Below are positions 9,337-19,128 of a DNA stretch of 64,000 nt, in pieces; position 1 is the stretch's first letter; the number at the start of each line of letters is the position of its first letter. The notes below the pieces were generated by a model that had not been told where the DNA came from, did not search any database, and saw only the letters and a list, made by a program, of their open reading frames with translations. The stretch is from Oleiphilus sp. (GTDB taxonomy: Bacteria; Pseudomonadota; Gammaproteobacteria; Pseudomonadales; Oleiphilaceae), in the NCBI GenBank assembly GCA_006212045.1, contig PZPK01000004.1:186001-250000 (forward strand), given 5' to 3'. A program made the position numbers and the translations under genes.

Positions 9337-10495
9337 CCTTAAGATAGTCGGTTTCAACAATGGAAGGGTGCACCGGGTGATCCGGCCCCTGACCACCCTG
9401 CTCCAGTATCTGGACCTGCTTTTCCAATGTCTGGCCGTTATTTCTCAATACTTCTCTCATCCGGTCCCTGTGCATATGCATGGAACAAGAGCCTGCAATC
9501 AGAATCCCATCCTTCGAAAGCAACCTCATCGCCAGCTGATAAAGCTTTTGATAGGCTTTTTCTCCGGCTTTTTGGTCCTTGCGCCGGGCAATAAATGCTG
9601 GCGGGTCTGCGATTATCACATCAAAACGCTGATTCTCCACCTTAAATGCCTGACAGACATCAAACACATCACCTTCGACGCAATTGACATTATTCAAACC
9701 ATTCAACGTGGCATTTCTTTCTGCAAAATCGAGCGCAAGCGAGGAACTGTCTACACACACGACTGACTCTGCACCGCGGGCTGCAGCCTGAATGCCCCAA
9801 CCGCCAACATAGCTGAATAGATCCAGTACGCGCTTGTCTTTCACATAGTCTGTCAGGCGCGCCCGGTTCATACGGTGATCATAAAACCAGCCGGTTTTCT
9901 GTCCGTGAACGATCGGCGCGATAAAGCGCGTACCATTTTCCTCCAATTCAACTTCGTCGGCATTGCCCAGAGCAAATTCAACATAGGAATCCAGACTCTC
10001 CATGGCGCGCATTTTGCCATTGTTCTTGAATAGCACCACCTCTGGCTTCAGCACTTTTACCAAGGCTTCGACAATTTCGTCTTTGCACTTCTCCATGCCG
10101 GCACTGGCAATTTGTACCACCAAGGCACTCCCATAGCGATCTACCACCAGACCGGGCAGGGCGTCGCTGTCGCCATATATCAGGCGGTAATATGGCTTGG
10201 GAAACACACGCTCCCGCAATGACAGGGCTATTTTTATGCGATGGACAAACAGGGATCTGTCCAGAAACTGTGTTGCATCCCGACTGATCAAACGGCCACA
10301 AATAAGCGCATGAGGAGAGATTAATGCAGTTCCAACGGCTTTCCCGGACGCTGCCAACACTACGCACTGCTCTCCTGCCTCAAAACTTTTAAGCGGTGAT
10401 TTGGCGTTATCCACCTCATTACTATAGATCCAGAGATGGCCCTGCTTGAGGCGCTTCTCTGCCCCCGCATTCAAAATCAGGGAGTTATATGACAT
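9305..10495 (-). CDS. rlmI: 23S rRNA m5C methyltransferase, RlmI family
   Basis: An SAM-dependent methyltransferase for a 23S rRNA cytosine (C1962 in E. coli). The 396 residues contain an N-terminal PUA domain (GHLWIYSNEV onward, about 1-75), a central EEHEE-type region, and a Rossmann methyltransferase domain with VLDLFSYVGGWGIQAA as the SAM-binding motif and DVIIADPPAF as the catalytic loop. A Cys in IAGSCSMHM lies near the C-terminus. It is divergent from the HDOD gene. Function by homology is firm at family level; the exact nucleotide target is inferred. Confidence 0.9.
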   Translation of the reverse strand: MSYNSLILNAGAEKRLKQGHLWIYSNEVDNAKSPLKSFEAGEQCVVLAASGKAVGTALISPHALICGRLISRDATQFLDRSLFVHRIKIALSLRERVFPKPYYRLIYGDSDALPGLVVDRYGSALVVQIASAGMEKCKDEIVEALVKVLKPEVVLFKNNGKMRAMESLDSYVEFALGNADEVELEENGTRFIAPIVHGQKTGWFYDHRMNRARLTDYVKDKRVLDLFSYVGGWGIQAAARGAESVVCVDSSSLALDFAERNATLNGLNNVNCVEGDVFDVCQAFKVENQRFDVIIADPPAFIARRKDQKAGEKAYQKLYQLAMRLLSKDGILIAGSCSMHMHRDRMREVLRNNGQTLEKQVQILEQGGQGPDHPVHPSIVETDYLKAMFCRVLPAR

Positions 10496-10623
10496 GACTT
10501 ACTCCGTACTATGCCCCGACGGCTCAAGACGAGCCCTTGGGGCGGGAAAATTGCGCCGAGTATACAGGACTTTCCTATGGTTCGCGCTTGTTGTGAAATC
10601 ATCTAAACTAAGGAGAGGCCCAA

Positions 10624-11550
10624 GTGGAATTGGCCGGACCTGCAACCGCATGTACATCAATAGAATTATCGGACACCTATATGCCAAATGACTTGTCACC
10701 ACAACAGATCAACCATTTACTGCAAGGCATTCGTGTCCCTCCACAACCCCAAATACTGGTGGATCTGCAAATTGAACAAGTGATGCCGCAACCGGACATC
10801 AACCGGATCGCAGAGCTGATTGCCAAAGATGTCGGCCTTGCAGGGACCATGTTGAAATTTGTGAACTCACCCTTTTTTGGACTTGCAAACAAAATATCCT
10901 CCATCGAACAGGCTGTTTCCCTGCTTGGCGTAAATACGGTCATCAATATACTCAATGGCCTGGCGATCAAAGGCGAAATGTCCGACGAAAATATTGTCGC
11001 GCTGACGCGCTTCTGGGACAACGCAAACGATATTGCGATGGTGTGCGCGCGGGTGGCCAAACAGGTTGGCTATCACACACCCGACGAAGCCTACACTGTG
11101 GGGCTGTTTCACAATGCCGGCATACCGCTGCTGATGCAGCGCTTCGACAAATATCTCGACTTCCTGGAAAATGCCGACGCCGCACAATGTGAACGTATCA
11201 TCGATGTGGAAAACGAGAAATTCAATACCAACCATTGCGTGGTAGGTTATTACGTCAGTCGTTCCTGGAACCTGCCGGATCACCTCTGTCAGGTCATTGC
11301 GGAGCATCACAACACGGATCGAATATTCCGTACAGACCCGACCAAAGAGAGCAGCCAGACCAGGAAGTCCTTGCACGCCATTCTTAAGGTGGCCGAACAT
11401 ATCTGCGGCAACTACCGCCTGTTCAATAACCTGCCTCAGGATTTCGAATGGGAAAACAATGCCGCCCAGATACTAGAATATCTGGGCTTAACGGATCTGG
11501 ATATCGACGATCTGAAAGAAAGTTTCGAGAGCATGGGCATTAGCCGGTAA
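10624..11550 (+). CDS. HDOD-domain protein
   Basis: HDOD domains are catalytically inactive relatives of HD phosphohydrolases and are found in signalling proteins. The protein is 308 residues from a GTG at 10624, which sits just after AAGGAGAGG; an ATG at 10681 lacks such a site, so the GTG is preferred. Characteristic stretches are the RVPPQPQIL entry region, DVGLAGTMLKFVNSPFFG (about 70-87) and GLFHNAGIPLLM, where an active HD enzyme would carry metal ligands. No output domain is attached, so it is a stand-alone HDOD protein of unknown role. It converges with gcvPB across a 28-bp gap. Confidence 0.88.
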   Translation: MELAGPATACTSIELSDTYMPNDLSPQQINHLLQGIRVPPQPQILVDLQIEQVMPQPDINRIAELIAKDVGLAGTMLKFVNSPFFGLANKISSIEQAVSLLGVNTVINILNGLAIKGEMSDENIVALTRFWDNANDIAMVCARVAKQVGYHTPDEAYTVGLFHNAGIPLLMQRFDKYLDFLENADAAQCERIIDVENEKFNTNHCVVGYYVSRSWNLPDHLCQVIAEHHNTDRIFRTDPTKESSQTRKSLHAILKVAEHICGNYRLFNNLPQDFEWENNAAQILEYLGLTDLDIDDLKESFESMGISR

Positions 11551-11578
11551 TACCTGCCGTGCCCACTGGCTCTCCGAC

Positions 11579-13039
11579 TTAGCTGCGCTGATAGGCAACA
11601 TCCAGCTCACGTGCCGCTTTGACATCATCGAGACGTTTGACCGGCTGCGAGTACGGCGCACCCTTGACCAGCTCGGCAGAGCTTTCAGCTTCTTTCTGAA
11701 TGGCAATCATGGCTTCGACAAAGCCTTCCAGCTCATCGATGGATTCTGTTTCGGTTGGTTCGATCAGAAAACACTCTGGCACCAGTAAGGGAAAATAGGT
11801 CGTCGGCGCATGATAACCAAAATCAAGCAAGCGCTTGGCAAAATCCATGGCAGTCACACCCAGTTCCTTGGCCTGCTTATTCAAGGTCACGATAAACTCA
11901 TGCGTCGCACGTCGTTCCGGGTAAGCCAATTGGAAGCCAGCCTGCTGCATTAGCGTCGCCATATAATTGGCATTGAGTGTTGAGAATTCCCCAACACGAT
12001 GCAAGCCCTCCCGCCCAAGCAGAATGGCATAGACATAGGCCCTGAGAATAATCCCGGCATTCCCCATAAAGGCACTTAGCCGACCAATGCTGTCCGGTAA
12101 GTCGTCCTGGTCCAGCCAATGGTAACGACTGCCGTTTTCTGCATCCGAACGCCCTACAATTGGCGTCGGCAGGTAAGGTAACAGGCGTTCACCGACGGCG
12201 ACGGGGCCAGAACCCGGACCGCCCCCACCGTGTGGTGTCGCGAAGGTTTTATGCAGATTCATGTGCAACACATCAAAGCCCATGTCGCCGGGGCGAACCT
12301 TGCCCAAAATGGCATTGAGGTTAGCGCCATCATAGTAAAGCAAGCCGCCAGCCTCATGGACAATGCGAGATATATCTTCAATCTGTCGCTCGAAGACCCC
12401 ACACGTTGACGGATTGGTCATCATGATCCCGGCCGTTTGCGGGCCAGCGGCCTGCTGAAGCGCCTCCAGATCAACATCGCCATCTGTTCGCACCGGAATC
12501 TCAACCACCTTGTAGCCGCACATCACGGCCGTCGCCGGATTGGTTCCGTGGGCCGCCTCCGGCACAATGATTTCCGAACGTGCGTGATCCTGCCGCGCCT
12601 CATGATAGGCCCGAATCATGGCGACGCCGGCAAACTCCCCTTGCGCTCCCGCCATTGGACAAAGAGACACACCAGCCATTCCGGTGACATCTTTGAGGAT
12701 CTCCTGCAACTCATACACACAGGCAAGATAGCCTTGGCTATGGGACTCCGGAGCCAAGGGGTGCCGCGCCAGAAAGCCCGGCAAACTGGCCGCTTTGTGG
12801 GCGCCCCTGGGGTTGTATTTCATTGTGCACGAACCCAAAGGATAAAATTGCGTATCAATGGAAAAGTTCTTGCGTGACAGATTGGTGAAATGCCTGACTG
12901 TTTGCAATTCAGAAACTTCCGGCATTGCTGCGGGCGTTTTCCTCATCAGTTCAGCCGGGATATCATCACATTTACCGGATGCCTTGGGTGCCTGAGAAGT
13001 CGCGAACCGGCCGGGCTGGCCCTTTTCAAAAATCAGCAT
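11579..13039 (-). CDS. gcvPB: Glycine dehydrogenase (decarboxylating) subunit 2, P-protein beta
   Basis: The C-terminal half of the P-protein of the glycine cleavage system. With subunit 1 it decarboxylates glycine and moves aminomethyl to GcvH lipoate. The 486 residues carry the PLP-binding Lys264 in [17 protein letters not shown], and [10 protein letters not shown] around residue 161 is typical. In E. coli and most gammaproteobacteria both halves are fused in one chain of about 950 residues; here the two genes overlap by 7 bp. It is the last gene of gcvT-H-PA-PB. Confidence 0.95.
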   Translation of the reverse strand: MLIFEKGQPGRFATSQAPKASGKCDDIPAELMRKTPAAMPEVSELQTVRHFTNLSRKNFSIDTQFYPLGSCTMKYNPRGAHKAASLPGFLARHPLAPESHSQGYLACVYELQEILKDVTGMAGVSLCPMAGAQGEFAGVAMIRAYHEARQDHARSEIIVPEAAHGTNPATAVMCGYKVVEIPVRTDGDVDLEALQQAAGPQTAGIMMTNPSTCGVFERQIEDISRIVHEAGGLLYYDGANLNAILGKVRPGDMGFDVLHMNLHKTFATPHGGGGPGSGPVAVGERLLPYLPTPIVGRSDAENGSRYHWLDQDDLPDSIGRLSAFMGNAGIILRAYVYAILLGREGLHRVGEFSTLNANYMATLMQQAGFQLAYPERRATHEFIVTLNKQAKELGVTAMDFAKRLLDFGYHAPTTYFPLLVPECFLIEPTETESIDELEGFVEAMIAIQKEAESSAELVKGAPYSQPVKRLDDVKAARELDVAYQRS

Positions 13040-14412
13040 GAAACGTCTCCTTTGCTGGCCAGACTGGTTTCCAGAGCGTCTCGATATTTCGCCAGGTCAT
13101 CATCTGTTTTTGTTTCAGTCACACAGACCAACATTAAATTCGGGTTTGCCTGTCCGGAGAGTTCACTCAGCGCGATACCTCCCAATACAGAAGCCTGCGC
13201 CATGCGTTTCAGCACAAGATCGGCTTTTTCGGGTAGCTCAACGACAAACTCATGGAAAAATGCCGCATCCGAAAGCACACGTACACCCTCAATTGAGGCA
13301 AGTAACTCTGCCAGCTTTTTCGCATTCACATGGCAGGCCCTGGCAACACGTCCCAGCCCCTCAAATCCCAGCAGTGTCATGTAAACCGTTGCAGCAGTCA
13401 CCGCCAAGCCCTGATTCGTACAGATGTTCGACGTCGCTTTGGAGCGACGGATATGCTGCTCTCGCGCCTGCAGGGTCAGTGTAAAACCTTCACGTCCATC
13501 CATATCCAGCGTCCGACCGATTATCCGGCCCGGCATTTGCCGGACCAGCTTGGAAGTACAGCAAATAAAACCAAAATAGGGGCCGCCGGAAGCCAATGGA
13601 AGCCCTAGCGGCTGGCCTTCGCCAACGGCAATATCAGCGCCCTGCGCCCCCCATTCTCCGGGTGGCGAGATCAGTGCCAATGCCGTCGGATTCACTACCG
13701 CTATCACAAGCATGCCCTGGGCATGCGCCCAGTCGGTCAGCGCATTAACATCTTCCAGAGCGCCATAAAAATTAGGTTGTGGAATCACCAGCGCCGCATA
13801 GTCCTGACCTTCATAAGCAGCCAAGGCGTCCTGACTGACACGCAAGTCATCACCGCAGACCACAGTCTCCAATTGAATATCCTGGTTGGTTACAATGCTT
13901 TTGACTGTTTTCTCGTAAAGAGGATGCAAACTTGCCGCGGTCAAAATTTTGCGGCTTTTGGACTTGCGGTTTCCGCGGATCGCCATCAAAACCGCTTCGG
14001 CCAAACCGGATGCCCCGTCATATAGTGATGCATTGGAGACATCCATCGCCGTTAACTGGCACATCATGCTCTGATACTCGTAGATTAGCTGCAATGTGCC
14101 CTGACTGGCTTCGGCCTGATACGGGGTGTAAGCGGTCATGAACTCGCCCCTGGTCGCAATATCCCAGACAGCCGCAGGAATATGATGCTCGTAAGCACCA
14201 GCCCCGATAAAACACAGGGCACCCGCATCCTGTTGAGCGCGTGCGCTCATCAGCTGCATCATTTCCATTTCGCTCCGCCCCTCCGGCACGCCATCCAGCG
14301 ATTTGGCTCTGAGATGCTTGGGGATTTCATCAAACAGGTCATCAATTGATGAAACGCCAATCACATCCAGCATTTTCTGGATATCCTGATCGGTATGGGG
14401 AATAAAAGGCAT
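13033..14412 (-). CDS. gcvPA: Glycine dehydrogenase (decarboxylating) subunit 1, P-protein alpha
   Basis: The N-terminal half of the split P-protein. Start ATG at 14412 ([15 protein letters not shown]) follows AGAGGA by about 6 bases; the longer reading upstream has no family match. The 459 residues show [16 protein letters not shown] and [19 protein letters not shown], both hallmarks of this subunit, plus [14 protein letters not shown]. It lacks the PLP lysine, which sits in GcvPB, and the two form the active dimer of dimers. It follows gcvH after 99 bp. Confidence 0.95.
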   Translation of the reverse strand: MPFIPHTDQDIQKMLDVIGVSSIDDLFDEIPKHLRAKSLDGVPEGRSEMEMMQLMSARAQQDAGALCFIGAGAYEHHIPAAVWDIATRGEFMTAYTPYQAEASQGTLQLIYEYQSMMCQLTAMDVSNASLYDGASGLAEAVLMAIRGNRKSKSRKILTAASLHPLYEKTVKSIVTNQDIQLETVVCGDDLRVSQDALAAYEGQDYAALVIPQPNFYGALEDVNALTDWAHAQGMLVIAVVNPTALALISPPGEWGAQGADIAVGEGQPLGLPLASGGPYFGFICCTSKLVRQMPGRIIGRTLDMDGREGFTLTLQAREQHIRRSKATSNICTNQGLAVTAATVYMTLLGFEGLGRVARACHVNAKKLAELLASIEGVRVLSDAAFFHEFVVELPEKADLVLKRMAQASVLGGIALSELSGQANPNLMLVCVTETKTDDDLAKYRDALETSLASKGDVSC

Positions 14413-14511
14413 GGGTCGTCCTCTAAATAAAAAACGTGCTTGCGCACGTACAAATACAACGGTCACCCATTCCGTCCAAAGGGACGAAACGGGTAGTCAG
14501 ATCAGGACTGC

Positions 14512-14910
14512 TTAGTGGTCTTCGTCCTGGCACACTTCTGCGTAAGCTTCCGCGTCCAGCAAGGAGCCCAGCTCATCAAGATCTGAAGCTTTCACCTTAA
14601 AGAACCAGCCATCATCATAGGGGTCACTATTCACCAGTTCCGGAGCATCTTCCAAATCTTCGTTCACGGCAATCACAATGCCACTGACCGGAGAAAATAC
14701 ATCGGAGGCTGCTTTAACCGATTCCACCACACCGGCTTCATCCCCTGCAGCAATCTCGGCATCCACCTCGGGTAATTCCACAAACACCACATCACCCAGC
14801 AGATCCTGAGCATGATCGGTGATACCAATGGTCACAGTCTCGCCGTCGCTTTCCAGGCGCGCCCATTCGTGACTGGACAGATATTTCAGCTCCCCAGGAA
14901 TATTACTCAT
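14512..14910 (-). CDS. gcvH: Glycine cleavage system H protein
   Basis: The lipoylated shuttle protein between P, T and L proteins. It has 132 residues, the usual length. The lipoyl attachment site is Lys66 in [10 protein letters not shown], and the barrel-sandwich fold is supported by the [18 protein letters not shown] stretch. The C-terminal sequence is strongly acidic. It lies between gcvT (88 bp upstream) and gcvPA on the same strand. No L-protein (dihydrolipoamide dehydrogenase) gene is in the window; it is normally shared with other dehydrogenase complexes. Confidence 0.97.
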   Translation of the reverse strand: MSNIPGELKYLSSHEWARLESDGETVTIGITDHAQDLLGDVVFVELPEVDAEIAAGDEAGVVESVKAASDVFSPVSGIVIAVNEDLEDAPELVNSDPYDDGWFFKVKASDLDELGSLLDAEAYAEVCQDEDH

Positions 14911-14998
14911 ACGCTTATGTCCTCATGCTCACTGGCCTTGCCAGTGGTTATTGAATTCAATAGTGCCATTGCTTCTAAGCAACTTCGGTACTTCAGGT

Positions 14999-16078
14999 CT
15001 ATTCGTATACTTTCTTGCCATGTCTAACAAAAGGCGGCTTCACGACGTTTACGGGGACCAGTTTTTTTCGCATCTCAACCTGGCATTGAGCCCCTGTCTG
15101 AGCAGGCACGCGTGCCAATGCAACAGAATAACCGAGTGTCGGTGAAAAAGTACCACTGGTAATTTCCCCCTCGCCCAAACCATCTACGACCACTTTTTGA
15201 TGGCCTCGCAATACACCGCGCGCTTCCAGTACCAGTCCGACCAGTTTATCCGGCACACCCGCCTGCTTCTGGTCCAGCAATGCTTGCTTTCCGATGAAAT
15301 CACGATCATCGGTCAAGGATACCGTCCAGGCCATATTGGATTGAAGCGGCGTCACGCTCTCATCCATATCGGACCCGTAAAGGTTCATGCCTGCTTCCAG
15401 TCTCAGCGTATCACGGGCACCCAAACCGCAGGGTTCAACACCCGCCTCCAGCAAGGATTTCCAAAACGCTGGGGCCTTTGCTGCGGGCACCATCACTTCC
15501 AGACCATCTTCTCCGGTATAGCCGGTCCGGCAAAACATCCAGTCCTCAGCTTCCAGACCCTGAAACACTTTGAGCTCATCGATCAGTGCACTGTGTTCGG
15601 GAACCGCTTGCCTGATGCGTGACAACGCTTCCGGCCCCTGCACAGCGATCATGGCCATTTCGGGCCGCTCGGTAATTTCCACATCAAAAGATTCGGCCTG
15701 CTGGCGCATCCATGCCAAATCCTTCTCTCGCGTGGCACAATTGACGACCGCCCGATAATCCTTTGGCATGCGATACACGATCAAATCATCCAGCACGCCG
15801 CCTGTTTCATTCAGCATGCCGCTGTAAAGCGCCTTACCGACACTTTTGAGCTTATCAACATCATTGGCAAGCAAATAGCGTAAATACTCTCGCGCCTGAG
15901 CACCGGTCACATCCACGATGGTCATATGCGAAACATCAAACATCCCGGCGCGCTGGCGCACACAATGATGCTCCTCGATTTGAGAGCCATAGTGCAAAGG
16001 CATGTCCCAACCACCAAAATCAACAATTTTGGCGCCAGCTTCCTGATGCGCTTCATACAAACACGTTTTGTGGCCCAC
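14999..16078 (-). CDS. gcvT: Glycine cleavage system aminomethyltransferase (T protein)
   Basis: Transfers the methylene group from GcvH-bound aminomethyl to tetrahydrofolate, releasing ammonia. The GTG at 16078 follows GGAG by 6 bases and gives 359 residues beginning [19 protein letters not shown] as in the family; the longer in-frame reading adds an unrelated N-terminus. The folate-site stretch GMFDVSHM and [13 protein letters not shown] are present. First gene of the operon; the 175-bp region upstream lacks a recognisable glycine riboswitch on the gcvT strand. Confidence 0.95.
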   Translation of the reverse strand: MGHKTCLYEAHQEAGAKIVDFGGWDMPLHYGSQIEEHHCVRQRAGMFDVSHMTIVDVTGAQAREYLRYLLANDVDKLKSVGKALYSGMLNETGGVLDDLIVYRMPKDYRAVVNCATREKDLAWMRQQAESFDVEITERPEMAMIAVQGPEALSRIRQAVPEHSALIDELKVFQGLEAEDWMFCRTGYTGEDGLEVMVPAAKAPAFWKSLLEAGVEPCGLGARDTLRLEAGMNLYGSDMDESVTPLQSNMAWTVSLTDDRDFIGKQALLDQKQAGVPDKLVGLVLEARGVLRGHQKVVVDGLGEGEITSGTFSPTLGYSVALARVPAQTGAQCQVEMRKKLVPVNVVKPPFVRHGKKVYE

Positions 16079-16253
16079 AGTAGTCTCCGCTGGACGAGGT
16101 AAGAGGGGCGCTATTTTAATGAAGCTTTGATCAAAAATCACTATCCCATCGGGCCAGATACACAATGTAGGCAAGAATCAGCCAAATTAGATGTCCGGAG
16201 CGGCGTTTTTAACGCTCTCAGGCAAGAGTGTCAGATACAAAGAGTTGATCTGT

Positions 16254-16835
16254 TTATTGCTGCTCACGGAAAAAGCGGGCAATGGAGGGTAGGCAGTCCC
16301 GATAGTTCTGAAAGGCATGATCGCCGCCCGATGTGATCCAGCATTTGGCACGATTCAGGGCGGAAGCTGCCTGATAATAGTCCAGCACCTCATCTCCGGT
16401 CTGGCTTAAGAGGTAGAGTTGTGACTGTTCTACACAGTCCAGTACATCCAGCTGTTTCAGCTCCGACATATGTGCTTCAGTGACCTCATAGCGCTCACCG
16501 GTGTACATGTTTTCATTGGTACCAAGGTAATCCCGAAGCAGCTCATACGGCCTCAAGGCCGGATTAATGAGAACGGCAGGCAGATGATAACGTGCATGCA
16601 GGTACAGACTGTAGTAACCGCCGAGCGAACTTCCGATAAAACCGGCAACGTGCCGCCGGCCGATAATGTCAACTCGCTGACACAGCGCTTCGGCGGCTTG
16701 CGAAGGTTGGGGAGGGAAACACGCCACCTCCAAATCAAAATCAGGCACGACTGTCCAGAAATATTCCTGGGTCAGACGGGCTTTTTCAGATTGCGGAGAA
16801 CTATTGAAGCCATGGATATAGATGAGCGTCTTCAA
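16254..16835 (-). CDS. yqiA: YqiA-family esterase (alpha/beta hydrolase)
   Basis: A small serine esterase of 193 residues. IYIHGFNSSPQSEKA near the N-terminus is the family oxyanion region and GFIGSSLGGYYSLYL holds the nucleophile Ser elbow (GxSxG). A catalytic His is likely in SGGDHAFQNYRD close to the C-terminus. The start overlaps the cpdA stop by 4 bases, giving translational coupling. In E. coli the order is nudF-yqiB-cpdA-yqiA-parE; here parE does not follow. Natural substrate unknown. Confidence 0.88.
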   Translation of the reverse strand: MKTLIYIHGFNSSPQSEKARLTQEYFWTVVPDFDLEVACFPPQPSQAAEALCQRVDIIGRRHVAGFIGSSLGGYYSLYLHARYHLPAVLINPALRPYELLRDYLGTNENMYTGERYEVTEAHMSELKQLDVLDCVEQSQLYLLSQTGDEVLDYYQAASALNRAKCWITSGGDHAFQNYRDCLPSIARFFREQQ

Positions 16836-17662
16836 TAACCATTGCTCGCCATATCGACGTCAAAATCGAAGCATTGTGCACGCACCACGCGGGTTTCGAT
16901 GCTGCCATCCGGAAATAAACGCAGGGTGCGATATCCGGGCGCAATATTTTCGACCGCAAAATCATCCGATTGCGGAAGAAACTGTATACAGGTTGACGGG
17001 CTTGCCAGCAGTCGGACAGATCCTCGCCTGTCATCAATCTGCTGATGGATATGCCCCCAAAGCACAGCTTTGACATTGCTTGCAGCATCCAGAATTTCCC
17101 AAAACCGATCCCGGTTCTGCAGACCTATATTGTCGAGCCAGGCACTGCTGATCGAAACCGGGTGATGATGCAGGCTGACCAACGTGTGCAAATCCGGCCG
17201 ATCTGACAGAGCCTGAGTCAAGACGTCCAACTCTGACGGTGCCAAACGCCCATGAACCTGTCCCTCGACCATTGAATCCAGCAATATAATCTGCCATGGC
17301 CCGCGGCGGACCACCTTGGTCAATTCATGCCCTGCGCCTACCACCGCTTGCATGTTGCTGCGGTTATCGTGATTGCCTGCGAACCAGTAGGCCGGGCATT
17401 GGTAGTCGGTAAGACGACTTTTGAGCAACTGATAGGCACCCCGTGAGCCATCCTGCGCCAGATCGCCAGTCATCAGCAGCAGATCAGGGTTTACCCCGTC
17501 CGATTTTGTCTGGGCCAGCACGGCCTCGAAACTGTCGCGTGTATTCACGCCCAGCAAATCCGCCTGCCTGTCTTCAGACAAATGGCAATCGGTAATGTGC
17601 AGCACTTCGATGACATCTTGACCGGTTTGGTCGATGTGAACGGAATCGCCTTTAGTTTCCAT
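16832..17662 (-). CDS. cpdA: 3',5'-cyclic AMP phosphodiesterase
   Basis: A class III cAMP phosphodiesterase that lowers cAMP and so tempers CRP activity. The 276 residues carry the metallophosphatase signature in order: HITDCHLSED (D-x-H), LLMTGDLAQDG (GD), FAGNHDNR (GNHD), SLHHHP and LWGHIHQQ (GHxH). These residues bind the two-metal centre. It is part of the conserved nudF-yqiB-cpdA-yqiA set but is separated from yqiB by 226 bp of structured intergenic DNA, so it may have its own promoter. Confidence 0.93.
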   Translation of the reverse strand: METKGDSVHIDQTGQDVIEVLHITDCHLSEDRQADLLGVNTRDSFEAVLAQTKSDGVNPDLLLMTGDLAQDGSRGAYQLLKSRLTDYQCPAYWFAGNHDNRSNMQAVVGAGHELTKVVRRGPWQIILLDSMVEGQVHGRLAPSELDVLTQALSDRPDLHTLVSLHHHPVSISSAWLDNIGLQNRDRFWEILDAASNVKAVLWGHIHQQIDDRRGSVRLLASPSTCIQFLPQSDDFAVENIAPGYRTLRLFPDGSIETRVVRAQCFDFDVDMASNGY

Positions 17663-17698
17663 GATCAGGTTCGGCTCAATAACAATTAACTGATTAGA

Positions 17699-17828
17699 CG
17701 CCCTGAACTTCTATGGATCACTTCCCTGAAAAGCTACCCGTGCGAGCAGGGACAGTAAATAGTGATCGGGGCCTAAGCTAAATTTAGTTAACTTTTGGGT
17801 GTTTGGGTATCCGGCACCCGTTTTTTTT
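17699..17828 (+). ncRNA. Candidate structured RNA ending in an intrinsic terminator
   Basis: In the yqiB-cpdA gap, GATCACT (17716-17722) pairs with AGTGATC (17761-17767), and directly inside it TCCCTG (17723-17728) pairs with CAGGGA (17747-17752). Outside, GCCC (17700-17703) can pair with GGGC (17769-17772). A 10-base palindrome CTAAATTTAG follows (17778-17787), then a hairpin with eight T residues on the plus strand. Flanking genes are both on the minus strand, so the terminator serves no known gene. The stems would also form in a minus-strand transcript, as a cpdA leader. I found no convincing plus-strand promoter. Tentative. Confidence 0.3.
17797..17828 (+). terminator. Orphan intrinsic terminator on the plus strand
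   Basis: GGGTG (17797-17801) pairs with CACCC (17815-17819) around an inner GG/CC pair and a GTAT loop, followed by G and eight T. No plus-strand gene lies upstream; see the candidate RNA. Confidence 0.5.
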
Positions 17829-17888
17829 GTTTCGAATTCTTGTTTTTGGGAACTATATCCAACCAGCATCTATTTTCTGGTACGACTC

Positions 17889-18371
17889 TCACATTTTGCC
17901 GGAACCAAACGGAAGCGTGTCGCAACATCCATGAGCAAGGCAAAAATTGAGCCATTCAGACAGAAAGACATTTAACTGGGACTTCTCATCCGGATGGTGC
18001 ATGTAACGATTCGGATAGTCGTTATTCCCGGCAAACCGCTCATGCCCTCGACAGTTAATCACCTCAGCGACAGACGCATCATGGTACATACGAACCGTCA
18101 TTTCGGGATCGTTCAACCATTTTCCTGCCGCTGCTGTTTGTTCCAGCAGCAGGGTGTCAGTATAACGGGCGCTTTCAAGCAGAGTGATCGTAACCGTACC
18201 AACAAAACGCGTACCGACATTGAGCCTGATCTGGCACTTATTCTCGTTCCGGTCCTGATCCTGCATCAAATGCATTAATTTTTGCAGACGCCGATAGTTT
18301 CCTTCAAAGTGCGCACCCATGCTCACCAGATCGGGAACATACTTCTTGGCTAAACGATTTGGCTTGACCAC
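17889..18371 (-). CDS. yqiB: DUF1249 family protein YqiB
   Basis: A conserved gammaproteobacterial protein of unknown biochemical function, found between nudF and cpdA. The GTG at 18371 is preferred because AGAGGT sits 9 bases upstream and the product (VVKPNRLAKKYVPDLV...) matches the homologues' length, about 160 residues; this leaves a 22-bp overlap with the nudF 3' end. Family-typical stretches are LLESARYTDTLLLEQT, VRMYHDASVAEV and DEKSQLNVFLSEWLNFCL. No signal peptide or membrane segment is visible, so cytoplasmic. Confidence 0.87.
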   Translation of the reverse strand: MVKPNRLAKKYVPDLVSMGAHFEGNYRRLQKLMHLMQDQDRNENKCQIRLNVGTRFVGTVTITLLESARYTDTLLLEQTAAAGKWLNDPEMTVRMYHDASVAEVINCRGHERFAGNNDYPNRYMHHPDEKSQLNVFLSEWLNFCLAHGCCDTLPFGSGKM

Positions 18372-18979
18372 CGGTGTGCGACCTCTTGTTGATTGATCAT
18401 GAGCCACTGCAACGCAATGATCGCAGGTGCATTGTTTATGCTCCCCTGTCCAACCATCGCATAGGCTTGCTCAAGAGGGAGCACATGCACCCGAATATCC
18501 TCATCTTCCTCTGCCAGACCATATACTCCGCCAGCATCTGAAAGGTCTGCTTTGGCACAAAACAGGGTTACTTTCTCTGTCGCACCGCCAGGCGAAGGGA
18601 AATATTCACTGATCCGCTCCAGGCGATCCAGCACAATACCGGCTTCTTCCTCGGCTTCCCTCTGTGCAATGGCCTCGGGTTTTTCGTTCTTGTCATTCAT
18701 CCCGGCAATAAGCTCTATCAGCCACGGCGTCTGATCCTGTTCCAGCAAAGCTCCCGCACGGATCTGTTCAATCAGCAGCACCTGCCCGGTCACCGGATCA
18801 TAGGGCAGAACACAGGTCGCATCCCCGCGCACAAAAACCTCACGATGAATGGTGCGACTCCAACCGCCATCAAAGCGTCTATGCCGGTACTTGAAGATCT
18901 GCAGGGAAAAAAAGCCTTCGTAGCAACTTTTCCTGTCCAACAGTTCGATATCATCGTTAGCGAAACGCTGCTCAATCAT
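18350..18979 (-). CDS. nudF: ADP-ribose pyrophosphatase (Nudix)
   Basis: Hydrolyses ADP-ribose to AMP and ribose-5-phosphate. The ATG at 18979 yields 209 residues aligned with NudF (CYEGFFSLQIFKYRHRRF, VRGDATCVLPYDP); a longer reading adds 40 unrelated residues. The Nudix box begins at GMNDKNE and contains REAEEEAGI. LIEQIRAGAL upstream of the box is characteristic of the ADP-ribose class. It is divergent from tolC, an arrangement also seen in E. coli, with 149 bp between the starts. Confidence 0.93.
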   Translation of the reverse strand: MIEQRFANDDIELLDRKSCYEGFFSLQIFKYRHRRFDGGWSRTIHREVFVRGDATCVLPYDPVTGQVLLIEQIRAGALLEQDQTPWLIELIAGMNDKNEKPEAIAQREAEEEAGIVLDRLERISEYFPSPGGATEKVTLFCAKADLSDAGGVYGLAEEDEDIRVHVLPLEQAYAMVGQGSINNAPAIIALQWLMINQQEVAHRWSSQIV

Positions 18980-19128
18980 GGTGCTGCCGCTCTCCTGGAT
19001 TCCCGCTGCAAGCGGGACACTGTATTTCATCGCCTGCCAAAGCTGATCAAGTCTAGAGTTCTGGCCCGACATTGTCCATAATGCCGTCTGCTTCAGCATG
19101 AGTCACAGATTTTTACCTCGAGGTTTAT

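Noticed and set aside
16215-16234. Glycine-riboswitch-like CTCTCAGGCAAGAG motif near gcvT
   Set aside because: It is on the plus strand, opposite to gcvT. The conserved aptamer core (ACCGAAGGGGCAA-like) is missing, and no plus-strand gene follows. One short match is not enough.
17663-17672. GAACCTGATC on the minus strand, like the end of a TPP riboswitch
   Set aside because: It abuts the cpdA start codon and the required CTGAGA element and paired stems are not present; cpdA is not a thiamine gene.
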